Assembly: GCA_940671915.1 (NCBI GenBank)
Contig: CALNVZ010003434.1
Span: forward strand, 18,123,182 to 18,187,181
Source: Paracentrotus lividus
Taxonomy: Eukaryota > Echinodermata > Echinoidea > Camarodonta > Echinidae
DNA: 64,000 nucleotides
Reading direction: 5' to 3'
This document shows positions 11,490 through 23,683 of the stretch, in pieces (position 1 is the first letter of the stretch; every line of letters begins with the position of its first letter). Both the position numbers and the translations under genes were made by a program. The notes under the pieces are model-generated. The model searched no databases and was not told where the DNA came from. It worked only from the letters and a program-made list of their open reading frames with translations.

Positions 11490-11800
11490 TATATATGTGA
11501 TACGTCTTGTCGAAATGAGAGAGAAGTCGCAGATCAAAGATCCGACTAAATCGACAAACTAATAAAAAACTCAAATTTTGAGGAAATTTTTTTTTATTAT
11601 TTTCTGGTTCTACCATGCTCATCTTTGCTTTGTAAAAAATATGAGTGAAATGATAACGGGAAAGTGGTAAAAAAGCAGTTTTTTCGGCGAGTGTTTTTTT
11701 TTCGTCATAATTTTTTTTTTTCCTGACATACAAGCGCACGTCCACGCTCATTTCCCTCTCCGTTTAGCTGACCAGCCCTTAGCAACGCATGGCTTTGTTT
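11490..11800. repeat. Intron-resident repeat, copy 1
   Basis: About 305 bp from TGATACGTCTTGTCG to GCAACGCATGGCTTTGT, present in inverted form at 55,815-56,125 and again in the same orientation as this copy at 63,687-63,986. It lies next to the exon 2 acceptor of the two-exon gene. Minus-strand open frames over it (62-89 codons) look accidental. Confidence 0.6.
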
Positions 11801-12364
11801 GTTGGACGTTCAGCGGTCAATGTGTTTGTGTGATTTCTATTGGCTTTTTGTTTCGTTTTTGTGAGCGAATAGCGAACTAAACTCTCTTTAGCTGCACTCA
11901 GCTGTGCGATGCCACACAACATGCTGTGAATAAAGCTGTTTCATCCGGGATAGCGAGGCACGCAAACGAATGTCAAATTAACAATCGGGTGGGGGGGGGG
12001 GTTATGTGGGGAAAAGCTACTTATTGCTTTGATAGCTATCTGGATCCAAATGAATGTTAATTTCGCATTTATTTTAGGGGCCGCGATATCTGTTGTCCTG
12101 ATGGGAAATTAAAAACCTCCCTATAAACAATTTGGTTCCATCAGGAAACATAGAGCACACAAAAGAAGGTGACGTGATCATAATACTTCTGAATACAAGT
12201 ATTAGGTTAAAGTCTTAAGACGCGTAAGAGATGCTAATTTAAAATTGAAAAAAAAAAATATGATTTTAAAAATTGGTTGTATTGCATTATGTGGAAACCA
12301 ATGAGCTAAGGGGGGGGAAGTGGCAATCATCTAGTTTATAACTGCGGCTGGGTATCTCACTTTT

Positions 12365-12735
12365 ATGAACTACTTTGAAACAACTTTAAGACGGCTTAGA
12401 AACAAGTTTGAGACTAGTTGTTGAGACGTCGCGGAGACGTCTCCGAGACGTTTCATGATCGCGGATACTACTTTGAGACATTTCTCTGAAACTGCTTTGA
12501 AACAGATTTTGAAAACATCTCGGAGACTTCTCCTCGAAGAATAAAGACGGAATAAACGTTATCCGTCGCGAAAAATCGATTCTTTGCGGAGACGTCTCGC
12601 TATTTTTTGTAAACAAATTTTGAAAATTGTCGTGGAGATAATCTCGGAGACTTTTCCTCGCGGAATAAAGACGGAATAAACTTTTTATCCGTCTCGAGGA
12701 AACGATTCCGTTGCGAAGACGTCTCCGCTATATCA
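12365..12735. repeat. GAGACGTCTC-rich interspersed repeat
   Basis: Recurrent GAGACGTCTC palindromes and variants such as GGAGACGTCTCCGAGACG, with two related sub-units around AATAAAGACGGAATAAAC. It is mirrored at about 54,840-55,195. A fragment of the same family sits inside the lectin intron (28,135-28,240). The open frames over it are by-products of the repeat. Confidence 0.55.
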
Positions 12736-13239
12736 CCTTCACTTCGACAAAAGTTCCGTAAGACTTTACACAAAATTAAACTTTTTAACTTTAATGTTGT
12801 GTATGTTTGTGTGTAACCAAATTCAGCTTCTTTTTTTTTTTTGAGAAGATTGAACATCGCCGTTATTTCCGCTTTGTGCGCTTTGCCTCGTGATGGACGA
12901 GTATTGTTCTCTGTATACCTGAATGCAGCCTCCTCATTGGTCAATCGTTTCAACCTTTGTAACAAGTGGTAGCTAGGCCATTTCGGTGAGTACAGCGGTG
13001 ACAGAGTGTTCTTATTTTTCTGGCGCGGGGTACAAAGGAAGTTCAAACTTCGCAGACGTTTTTCTCTTGATTTTGATTTCCAAGAGCACAATTCTCCTCG
13101 CGTTCAGAGGCTAATATCTCCACTTCTATTTACTCTTTACAGTCGGGTTATATATCAAATTCAAGGCAATGAATCAGGGATCAATCAATATCAAATAAAA
13201 TGGATTTCAAAAATTGGAAATATCTCTCCTTTGACGTGA

Positions 13240-13837
13240 CGCAATCACATATAGTTTAATGAGAACACCATGTTCTTACGTTACGTATTAATGTTCACCA
13301 TGCAAGCTTCTTCCTTCCAGGATCGTTTAGGGTTAGGTTTATTTTGATATAAAAACAACTGAATACGATTATCTTTAAGTTTGACAGCTCAATATCACGA
13401 CTTTTCTTTATACAGTGGGACTGATGGGACAAAAATTAACAATTCAATATAATATTTACAAACTATTTAACAATAAAAATTAAGTGGCGGAGCTAACCTG
13501 ATTAAACAATACTTTGGAAGGGCGTTTCATTATGCACAAACAATAATGCGCCCTCCAAAATATTGTGTCTAATTTAGGCTAGGTCCGCCACTGGCCATTA
13601 ACGAGTGTTGGCAAAGATGGCATAAGTTCATCAATTGTGTTATGAAGATTTTTTAGAAGGCCATTAGTGAATTTGCTATTTTACCAAAATTGGGGAGATT
13701 TTTCCAATGATTTGGAGCACTTACTAGAAATCCCACTAGGATTTGTATAATGTCGTTGTTCTATATATTTAGAGTATAAAAATTAATTTTTTTTTAAAAG
13801 GGGGGGGGCGAAAAAAAGTAAAAATTATATATATATA

Positions 13838-13880
<43 letters not shown>

Positions 13881-13990
13881 GTGCCCTGATTCGTATCTTA
13901 TTGGCACATATCATCTTACAACTTACTGAAAACAAATGCAGACAACTATGCCCTCTGTAAAAACAAACTTGTATTAATCCTAGAAACCAA
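13240..13990. other. Intron sequence with AT microsatellite
   Basis: Includes an inverted pair around 13,490-13,575 (ATTGTTTGTGCATAATG and its complement with GGCGGAGCTAACC/GGCTAGGTCCGCC) that looks like a degenerate short foldback element, then an (AT)n run at about 13,820-13,880. No exon was seen. Confidence 0.4.
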
Positions 13991-14726
13991 ATCCTAAAAC
14001 TCCTTACCAAATTCTTTTTAAGGCGTGGCAAGAACTTGTCATATAAGGCGCCCTCAGCGTCAGTCATTTCAAGTCCATGGTTGATTGAATGAAGATGATA
14101 ACGCAATCTAGTCCTTGACTTGGAAAATCAAAGTTGTCCAGGTTGCTGTATGGTAGTTGAATGAATCGCACTGCTACATCGGGCAAATCTAAGACCTCTG
14201 TAAAAAGAGCATAGAAATGTCGGACTTTGCAGAAGACGTGCAGATGCAATTGTGACAGAGCCTGCCATTTCCTTAAGAAGTGGTTTCTGTAGTTACCGTG
14301 AAAGAAGGATTTACAAGTTTAAGTCACCGGATTTGCTTTTTTTTCCGCCGACACAATCCATTATAACCAACATTTGCAACCACTTACAACCCTAACACTT
14401 TCCTGCCATGTTTTTGTTTTGTATTTTGTCGTATGTTGTTGTTTTTTTGTTTTTGTTTTTTGTTTGTTGGTTTTTGGGTTTTTTTTTTACAATATGGGAG
14501 GATGCCAGGCTGGGCGCAGGAGACGCGTGCCCTCTGCTAAATTTGAAAGCAACTCATTTACTGCTACATATGATGATCATAACGGTCAACGGATAAGGGG
14601 CAAAATAATGAATACAAATTAATAAATAAAATCCATAAGGAGAAAGTATAACTTGGGTTTGCGAAATGTAAGAAAAATAGCTTCAACACTTTTTTAATTC
14701 ATTCTATTCAAATCCACCTGCATGTA

Positions 14727-15211
14727 CAGTCTGGTTCAAATAAAATGGTAACAATTTGGGAAACATTTTATTGTATAAAGATTAGTAACCACTTGATTAA
14801 TGCTGGTATTTCCATAAGCAGGGTAAATGACGCTTCCCTTCTGCAATTTTTTTTCATCTCAATTTGGTGCAGTAGATTTGAGATATGATTAGTTTTCTGC
14901 AAACATTTAAAAAATCCGCATTTTGCGAACGCCTTGCATGCCTTTGTGTAGGTTTCGAACATAAGCCGCTGAAATTGAACCCAAAAGAACAATCGGTTTT
15001 GCTGGCAGAGTTAAAAATATGCTTCTTCTTCACACAAAAATTAGGCATAACTTTCTTTCTACAAAAAGCAAATTATTGAAATAAAATGTATCAGCAAGAG
15101 AAAATAATATTGGCTTTAATCTGATAGAACCATAATACATAACATTTTAAAAGATCTTCATACCTAATATCCCCCCCCCGACTGCCTACAATTCTTTTTG
15201 GGCACAGACTC
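14727..15211 (-). mobile_element. Tc1/mariner-like MITE, second copy
   Basis: The ends read CAGTCTGG and, on the other side, GCACAGACT, bounded by TA at least on the left. It is the mirrored equivalent of 52,433-52,897. The open frames of about 64-74 codons within it are not supported. Confidence 0.65.
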
Positions 15212-15470
15212 TTATACATTCAGCACTCGAAGTATATACAGTGACTAGTAAATGTGTGCAAAATGGTGTTGGACTGTAATAAATGTTTTACAGTGATAAG
15301 TTGCTGAAGTAAGGTCAACGATAAGATAAAACGGCCTGTCAATAAATATAATAACATTATGTAATACTTACCGATTCCTTAAAGAATTATTATTGCTCAC
15401 AAAACAACTTCAATCATGTCAATTGTGATTGTTTACTGTAATGTGAAGCCTAGGTACCAAAATGAGCACG

Positions 15471-15830
15471 TCATTGAACAACTACGTGAATCACACTTCC
15501 GGATAATGATGTTTTCCGGGGATTCTTCGCTATCATTGACAGTGTTAGTCTCTGAGTAAGGAAATTGCCATTTTCTTTATCTTGAATGAACCATCGATTT
15601 GGCCGCCCTAATTCATTAAGACGAGGGGTCACTGAGCATTTTTCAAAGTGGGTTGAACCGAAAGCGGAGGGGGGAGGGGGCCTGTACCGGCTAAAAATTA
15701 CAAGTAGATGGTCGCAATTTTGATCGCCTAGGGGTGGGGGTGAAATTTGACTGAGAGTCTCTCTCTTTTGCAGCGTATTACTATAGTAATAGTCAATGTA
15801 GTAAATATCGTCAATGTAGAATACATACAA
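15471..15830 (-). CDS. 119-codon ORF kept open in both arms, unknown
   Basis: The minus-strand ORF is matched by a 116-codon ORF at 51,842-52,192. The two differ by a 15-base and a 6-base length change, both multiples of three, and by only a few residues (L/I, A/V, K/E), while non-coding sequence around them carries frame-breaking indels. That is weak evidence of constraint. The product has no signal peptide, membrane segment or domain I recognise, and includes a GxRPPPPS-like proline run. It lies about 2.4 kb upstream of, and divergent from, the LRR-Ig gene. Confidence 0.35.
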   Translation of the reverse strand: MYVFYIDDIYYIDYYYSNTLQKRETLSQISPPPLGDQNCDHLLVIFSRYRPPPPSAFGSTHFEKCSVTPRLNELGRPNRWFIQDKENGNFLTQRLTLSMIAKNPRKTSLSGSVIHVVVQ

Positions 15831-15849
15831 AGAGTTCTCCTCCTGGATT

Positions 15850-16843
15850 ACAGGCTAATGTTTGTTGTGTTGACTCCTCTGCTCTCGATTGGGCCTCCCA
15901 TTCGTCACTCCCCCTCCACCCTCCCCCGACTGACTGCATGATGGCTTCTGTGTGCAGCGAGAACAAATTGGGTGAAAACGTGCATCCATTACGCATATCC
16001 TTTATCCAATTCATGCATATCATTAATTTTCAATCATTATTTTTTTTCGTTTCTTTTTCTTTTTTTTTTTCTTTTTTTAATCCTTTGTTGTGATGTTCCC
16101 CTAAAAGGTTTCTGTTTATGGATTTACTAAAGCAAATAAAAGCTCCGGAACAGAATCGTTGGAGTCGATATCGAAGAAAACTTTGAAGTAAGTTTTGAAG
16201 TAAGTTTATTAGAGTAAAGGGACACCAGATATCCCTTAAATCATTTCATTTTAGCAGGATTACCATCAACACACCAAGTTAAAGAACTCTCATGGGAAAA
16301 TAAAAAGAATTGGGCAAGATGTTTTTTGTTGTTGTTGTTCTTTTACCTTATTTACACGTTAATTACAAATGGCAACATAATCACTATATCCATCCGATTG
16401 GCCTGGCAATCTTGGGGGATTTAACCTTACAGCTCTATGATGCATTTTCCAATTATTTTTAAGTAGCTGTTATTAGTTTTGAAAACCTCATTTCTTAGAT
16501 TATAGATTTTTACTATAATTATGATCCATGAAAACCGGGATTATCACCAAGAAATCATATTGATGACAAACCTTATTACTCTCAGAAATAAAGTGTCAAA
16601 ATGACCAAATTTTGGGTTTATTGGGACTATACCTATTTCGTGTTAATTGTAATCGCAAAACGTTCTGGCACGGCTCCAATTGACCCGAAATGATAATGTG
16701 AGCGAAATTGATCATAAATTGGGTCATTTGACCCTTCATTTTTAGGAGCATGGGCTAGCCCGCCTGGACTTGGAAGTTGTTAAGTTATTGTGGGGAAAAA
16801 AGGGGTATCCATTATTTAATAGTAATACTTTTTGATCATCATT

Positions 16844-16881
<38 letters not shown>

Positions 16882-16929
16882 GACATTGTTTGTAATACCA
16901 AGATTTTTGACAGGGGGATTCCTTAACCT
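15850..16929. other. Intergenic, poly-T tracts
   Basis: Contains poly-T runs near 16,040-16,080 and 16,844-16,878. A 22-codon frame at about 16,118-16,183 (MDLLKQIK...) is present in both arms next to tandem GTAAGTTT donor-like strings but ends in a stop before them, so no exon is called. Confidence 0.4.
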
Positions 16930-17072
16930 GGGGGGCATTAAATTTTCATCAAAGGACTTGTCGGACATTTTATGCGACAAATTTTCTCTCAGCCAATCAG
17001 CTGCAAGTATTTTAGTAGCTTATAACAGTTTGTCGGATACAACATCCGAAAAGTCATTTCATGAAACGCCCC
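16930..17072. mobile_element. 143-bp MITE present only in left arm
   Basis: The right arm reads straight through (AACCTGAACAC near 50,760), whereas here a block with imperfect inverted ends (GGGGGGCATT... and its partner AACGCCCC) is inserted between CCT duplicates at 16,927-16,929 and 17,073-17,075. It is non-coding. The superfamily is not assigned. Confidence 0.65.
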
Positions 17073-17097
17073 CCTGAACACTTGATACGTACGCTAA

Positions 17098-17295
17098 CTA
17101 ACCCTCAATCTTCGGATTAGGGATAAGGGTGGGATTAGGATTAGGATAAGCGTAATTGTTAGGATTGTGGTTAGTGTATAACGGGCAAGGCTCATAACAT
17201 GCGTCAACGATGAAGTCATCGAAGCACCCGTATGATACCAAAACCATTATTTCAAAGTGACTTCGTACCATAATCGTGGGATCGCCAATGGCCAA
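17098..17295 (-). CDS. 65-codon ORF conserved between arms, doubtful
   Basis: The translation differs from 50,546-50,743 at one residue. The C-terminal NPNPTLIPNP comes from degenerate GATTAGG-like repeats, so the open frame may be accidental. No motif is recognised. Confidence 0.15.
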   Translation of the reverse strand: MAIGDPTIMVRSHFEIMVLVSYGCFDDFIVDACYEPCPLYTNHNPNNYAYPNPNPTLIPNPKIEG

Positions 17296-17299
17296 ATGT

Positions 17300-18220
17300 G
17301 TGATCTTTCGATTTACATATTAATTACATCTAACTTCTCTCGTATCCGTCTTTGGATATCCCACTCAACTTCATTCATCTATTTCTTCGAATTGACACTT
17401 TATCGTACTTTATTTTAAAGAGCTATTGTAATCTTAAAATGGAGCTACCCCCTTAAACGCCAATCTTAATGGAATCTTGGTAATTTACTTCGTATGGCTA
17501 AAAAAAAAATCTGAATGATATAAAGGTGTATTTTCCCCATCTAGAGACATATAGCCACTAAAAGCTCTCACCGATGGTCATCCAGATCGTGATGGTCATC
17601 TTTGAAACTACCTCCCACGGCTTATCACAACTCACAGCGACTCACCACGACTTATTAAACCTACCGACTTTCTTGTACTTCATTTTGATGGTGCATTCGT
17701 AACTGATTTGAAGTGTTAACAACTCTTTCAAGTATTGGATCTTTGGTAAGAATGTTGTTTGCCCTCTTTTCATTTTTCTTGTTCGTGTGATTTATTGTAC
17801 CAAAGTAGATTTTGTGAAAATAAGCACAAAATATCAAAATTCTTCCTGATTATCTTCTGTTAACGTTTCTATTTCTTCATATTCTAATTCAGATTATTTT
17901 TTCGCTCCAATTCATACATGAAAAAAAAAAACATTTTGTTCTTTTTAGAAAGGTTTAGCCATCCCCGCTCCCTGCCCTACTCACACAAACTTTCGGCAAA
18001 AGCCATCCTTGATAATTGTCTTCGGCTCATTTCTAGTGTTAATTCATCTATTACTTCGTTTATAATTTACAATAGTAATACCAAATACACTCTGACACAA
18101 TAATAAAATATACACATAAAAAAGCATAGCGGAACAATAATCTTGAAAATTGAAACAATAAATACGTATCATATAGGCATTCCACTAACATGTTAAATTG
18201 TCTTTACCGAAGGTTCAGCG
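17300..18220. other. Upstream region of LRR-Ig gene
   Basis: AT-rich, with no conserved element recognised. Immediately before the ATG, TTGTCTTTACCGAAGGTTCAG could be a 3' splice site of a 5'-untranslated intron. No TATA box was assigned with confidence. Confidence 0.35.
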
Positions 18221-21200
18221 ATGGCCAGGGGACAAGACAAACAAACCGGCAAACCCTCCTATCTTCTGTTGATAATGGCCACCATGCTTTATTTCGCTGC
18301 TCCTGAACCTATTAATCTTTGCAATTACTGTAGATGCTATCGAGAAGGAATGTCCTGCAGGGGCGTTTTCCGCGTTGGGGCCCAGCTAAAATTGACCCTT
18401 GATGACGAGAAATTTTCTCATTTAAATCTGGACATACCCCCTTCGAAAATACCAGTCGACTTTTTTAAGGATCATTATGCCAGTATTGTATCACTGGATT
18501 TAACTGACAACGCTTTTAAATCAATCGACGATCAGCTCTTCAAAATACTTCGACAACTTCGATCCCTGACACTTGGCGTTAACGCGCTTTCAGACGTTCC
18601 TGTGTTTCACAATCTCACGTCGCTTGCGACACTGGACATGAGTTTGAACAATATTCGCGAAATCGGGTACAATCTCAAGGACCATGTCCCTGAATTGAAA
18701 AAACTTTCTCTAAACCTCAACAAGATCACATCCATTAATGGAGGTCAATTGCCGAGAAAGCTCCATCAACTATTTTTGCGTTTTAATCAAATTAAAGTTG
18801 TCGACAGTGATACGTTATCAGGCCTTCTGCAGTTGCTTACTGTAGATCTCACAGGCAACCTCATTCGCCGGGTCTCGACTGGTACTTTCTCTTTGCCCAC
18901 ATTGCAAACAGTCTTTCTAAGCAACAACAAGATTATCGAAATTTCCCCTCGTGCGTTCTATTCAGAGCAACTAAACACTCTTATTCTGCAAGGTAACGAA
19001 CTATCCAAGTTTGATCATCTTCATGACATCCCCACTTTAGAGATTTTGGACATTTCTAAACAAACCAGAACAGCCCAATTGGAAAGCTTTTTACATCTTG
19101 AACACCTCACCTCATTGGACATAACCGATTGTTCTTCAGAACTTTTCGCCGATATATTAGCCCAGACACCAATGTTAACGATCCTGGAAGTGACTGATGG
19201 GATATGTGGGCAGATAACTATGCCTAGTCATCCATCTTTGCTGATATTGAATGTCAACCAAGACGCTGTGACTGACTTAAACAATCTGACTATGTTGCCA
19301 ATGTTAGCATCTGTATCTGCATTCAACAACAAGCTAACATCAATTCCCCGAATGTCTGGACTTCTTAATTTGAAACATCTGGACTTCAACCGAAACCACA
19401 TAATCAGCCTCTCAGCATCTGATTTGGAGGACTTACCCAGTTTAAGAGCAATTGATCTATCGAATAACAAGATAACATCTATATCAGGTGATTTCCAAAA
19501 CCCAGTACTTCAGTGGATAAACCTGCCGCAAAATCGGATTCGTCAAATTTCAACTCGTGCGTTTTCCAGTCTGCGACAATTACAGGAATTGGACATTGGT
19601 AATAACCCTATCGGGAACGAAAAGGACATAGAATTTGGCAGAGGACTCACCCTGCTTAGCTGGATGCATGGTGAAATAAAGACGTTAGATTCTGACTCCT
19701 TCAGAGGTCTTATGAGTTTAGTTAGTCTCCAACTAAGCAGTAATATGATATCAACGATGGATGGCATTTCATTTCTTCCCGGTTTGATATCTTTGGAATT
19801 AGATCATAATCCTATCACCTTCTTGTCACACCAAGTATTCCATAATCTCCCTAGTCTAAGTTACCTCTCACTTAACCACGCGCGCCTTGTCACTTTAGAA
19901 ATCGGACATGGGGTGTTCTATAGGATGACGACAATGTTCCTTCGTGGTAATTTACTTACAAGAATACCACGAGAATTCAATCTTAATTTCCCTAATTTGG
20001 AATTTCTTGATCTCTCAAACAATCATATCTATCAGTTCGATTTTGACACATTCTCTCTCTTTCCAAACCTTAATGAATTATCAATTGATGGAAATCCCAT
20101 ATCGCATTACGATACGAATAAAACACACAATATTTCGATGGTATGTTTTAAGTTTGGGTCAAAGAAAACGACATTTGTGTCTGAAGCAATGTTCGAAGAA
20201 TTAAAGAATATTGTGATTGTTTTCGTTGTTGGGTCACCTTCAGTTCATGTCCCAAACATGTTTTATACCGGCTACAAGGAGAATTTATTTCGTGCCGTTA
20301 ACGGCGCCACTCTCCAGAATGACATGGTCAGGCCTACGTCACAAAAACTTTACAGTTTGGTCATTGAGAATACAATTATCAATTCAACTTTCTTCAATTA
20401 TGTGCTTAACCAGAAAAATGTAAAATATTTCAACTTTAAAAATGTTTCAGTATTTTCTGAAAGGAACATAAACAGAAGCATAATGCATACACATGCCTCA
20501 GCGATGTACTACAAAACATCCGGTCTCACCAAATTCCCCAAATTGCTTGCGCCTTTGATGAATAACCTAAACCTTGCTGGTAATCTAATAGTTACGTTCA
20601 GTTGAAAGATTTAACACAGTTCTATCCAAGATTGGAGGGACTTGACCTATCCAATAATTCCATCAGGGTGCTTTCCAACTGTGTTGGACAGGCGTGACGC
20701 ATTCTCTTAAATTCCTTATGCTCCAAGGCAATGACCTCGGTAGATTCGTTGCTTGGGAGTGTAGCATGGTTCAGAACTCTTACAGTCTTAACAATTGTTT
20801 TTAGGCAACAACCATCTGTCTTATTAGACACTGAACTAATTCCAAAGTCGTCGAAAGAACAGCTCCATTCAGAACATCGATTGAGGCGGAAAATAACAAT
20901 CTTGTTTGTGACTGCCATCAACGATGGTTGGTAGAAATGGAAGACACCATCGAATTTGAATATACGATGTGTTCTGAGCCATTGCAACATGCCGGTAAAG
21001 ATCTATCCAACTATTGACAAGTGTTTCCCGTGCAAGATGTCTCTGTTGAAAACACAAGTATGCGATGTCTCTAACAACTCAGTTGTTTTAGTACAGTGTC
21101 CTATTGTATCCCACCCTTTGCCTCGAATTGCATGGTTCCATAAAAATTCTAGTAATCTGATGTTAACTTCAATTCAAAAGAGGAGAGTTTTAATAAAACT

Positions 21201-21600
21201 TTCCATTTAGACCTAAAATCTCAAATGATTGAGTTGTAATACTGGATTACAATTTGCCGAGAGAGACAAACCTAAGGTATCATAACCTGCCTCGCAAGTG
21301 ACGAGTTTAATACGCTTGAGATTGATATACAGGTCCAATTAAAATTCACTAATGTCGTTGGGTCAGCAAATCTTAGTATCCAGTGCAGCGTGAGCGTAAA
21401 AGAGCCAAATGACGGGTATACAGCTCAACCTACTTCGGAGGCTGTCCCACAGGAATCGCTCACAAGAAGCGGGCGCACGGCTGTACGAACTTTTATCTAC
21501 ATCCGCAGATGGCGGATTGATCATGATTATGCTTTTAATTGTCTCTCTGTGTCGAAATATGATGATGCATTAATTGGAATACGAGTAAGAACAAAGGTCT
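18221..21600 (+). pseudogene. Left-arm LRR-Ig receptor copy, frameshifted
   Basis: The frame is open from the ATG at 18,221 for 794 codons (to 20,605) with signal peptide, LRRNT and LRRs, differing from the right-arm protein at about 22 residues (roughly 97% identity). At about 20,604 one base is missing relative to the right arm (CAGTTGAAAG against CAGTCTGAAAG), ending the frame. At least five more single-base indels follow before the end (for example around 20,690, 20,767, 21,012 and 21,237). The first 2.4 kb has no indel while the last 1 kb has many, which could be genuine decay or a poorly polished stretch of assembly. The LRRCT and Ig parts are still recognisable in fragments. Confidence 0.75.
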
Positions 21601-21716
21601 GATAGTCATTTTCGCTATTCAGGAAGGCGACCATAGTCATGATAGTCCGAAAACTCGAATAGTGTACTTCTTTAAGTCACAGCTTTTTCTTGGCCCCATA
21701 AGCCACCGCACATCTT

Positions 21717-22551
21717 AAGGGCCTGTCCCACAGAGGCGATCGTTGTGGCGACAACCTTATGCATGTTAGAACCTGCCAGAATCGTGTCAGAATCGTAGGT
21801 GACCGAAGATCATATACGTATCTACGACTCTGTCTACGATAGGCTACGACAAAGACTTGCTTCCACGCAAACAATAGGCTAACAATAGCTGGTTCCGATA
21901 ATCAAAAGCCTCGACGTTCGCGCATCTCGCGGCTCGACTTCTCTTGTCGCAGCTTAAAATCAACACGAAATATGAACTTGCGCACTGTTGGCGATCCTTG
22001 CGACTGACACAGGCGATCAAGTGTTTTCTACCTGATGGCGGCCTGTCGCCTTTAGGTTCTTGATAGTCCCTCCGTCGCGCATCATATTTGGGTCGTGAGT
22101 GATTTTGAAAATTTCAAAAATTAGCGGCGACTTTACACTATCTGAATGGGAGGCTGATCCTGGTTTGGTGAATGTTGGTGGCGACAAAGGTCGTAGCGCT
22201 TAAATTTCACTGGTTCGTTTGGTTCAGCGATGCGTGCAACCGTACGCTGGACGCGATAACCTACAACTGGCCGCCGTTCCGCTGTGCTAAACAAATATAT
22301 CTGGCGAAAATCTACGATAGCACCTTGTCGCACAAGAAAGACAGGCTACGGTCATTGACGTCAACCAACTGACGCCGGCTATGTTTAACTTGTTGAGAAA
22401 CCAGCGGCGAACAGAATTTTGCTACGTATTTGTTGTGACAGATGCGATAATTCATGATCTATAGGCGATTGGACCTGCGCCTAGTGGCGATGGTACAAAA
22501 ACGTAGTTCGTAGGTTGTCGCCACACGTTCGCCTTCTGTGGACAGGCCCTT
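21717..22551. mobile_element. TA-flanked DNA transposon without genes, copy 1
   Basis: Terminal inverted repeats of about 40 bp begin AAGGGCCTGTCCCACAG and end in the reverse complement, with TA on both sides. The length is about 0.84 kb. Open frames inside are short and not shared between copies. It begins about 120 bp after the receptor's stop region. Confidence 0.8.
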
Positions 22552-22646
22552 TACGATTTCGGCCGCACGAAGACCGACTTTGGATCCGAAAAAAAAAAAC
22601 GCGTGCGAAAATTGATATACGACCTTTGTTATTTCGATCTTACGTA

Positions 22647-23489
22647 AGGGCCTGTCCCACAGAAGGCGATCGTTGTGGCGACAACCTATATATGTTTGAA
22701 CCTGCCAGAATCGTGTCAGAATCGTAGGTTGACCGAAGATCATCTACGTTATCTACGACTCTGTCCACGATAGCTACAACAACGACTTGCTTCCACGCAA
22801 ACAATAGGCTAACAATAGTTGGTATCGATAATACAATAGCCTCGAACCTTCGCGCATCTCCGGCTCGATCTTTGTCGCAGCTTAAATCAACTAAAATATG
22901 ACTTGCGCACTGTGCGATCCTTACGACTGACAACAGGCGATCGAGTGTTTTCTACCTGATGGCGGCCTGTCGCCTTTAGGTTCGTGATAGTCCTCTCAGT
23001 CGCGCATCATAATTTGGGTCGTTGAGAGATTTTTGAAAATTTCAAAAATCCGCGGCGACTGTCTAGAATCTGAATGGAGGCCGATCATGATTTTGGTGAA
23101 TGTAGGTGGCGACAAAGGTCGTACGCGGCTTAAATTTCACTGGCCTTTCGGTTCAGCGATGCGTGCAACGTACGCTGGAGCGCGGCAACCTACAACTGGC
23201 CGCCGTTCCACGCTTTGCTAAACATGTTCTATCTGGCGACAACTACGATAGTCCTTGCCGCGACAAGAGAAACAGGCTACGGTCATTGACGTCAACCCAA
23301 CTGACGCCGGCTATTGTTTAACTTGTTGAGAAACCAGCGGCGAACAGATTTTGCTACTTATTTGTTGGCGACAGACGCGATAATTCACGATCTTATAGGC
23401 GATTGGACCTGCGAATGGTGGCGATGGGTACTAAAAAAGTAGTTCGCAGGTTGTCGCCACAATGATCGCCTTCTGTGGGACAGGCCCTT
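22647..23489. mobile_element. TA-flanked DNA transposon without genes, copy 2
   Basis: Same family and same orientation as the copy ending at 22,551, separated from it by about 95 bp. TA occurs at both borders (22,645-22,646 and 23,490-23,491). The tandem arrangement is the same in the other arm. Confidence 0.8.
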
Positions 23490-23683
23490 TAGTCTGTAGC
23501 GCGACAAAAGTCGTAAGGTGTCCGGAGGCCTTAATTACACCTTATTGCATTTGGTAATCACTTGCATGAAATTTTATATCTCAATCCTGCATGAAAAACG
23601 AAAGTATTACATGCGCTTCCAACCAAAAATTTTCAAGGACACCAACTACAATCCCGAGATATGTGCCTGTTGCCAAAGTGTAC

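Larger units (their letters stand above)
11190..14268 (-). pseudogene. Left-arm copy of two-exon gene of unknown family
   Basis: This is the mirrored counterpart of the gene at 53,352-56,429. Exon 1 would span 14,268-14,008 and exon 2 11,461-11,190, with the same donor (GTAAGG) and acceptor (TTGTTACAG). Relative to the right arm, exon 1 has lost single bases near the start codon and again mid-exon, and exon 2 gains an early stop after AKQANN. The pattern of isolated one-base indels fits either pseudogenisation or uncorrected long-read errors. Confidence 0.55.

Noticed and set aside
12386..13091. ORFs of 76 and 163 codons on the minus strand
   Set aside because: Largely composed of GAGACGTCTC repeats. 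The mirrored region does not keep the same frame.
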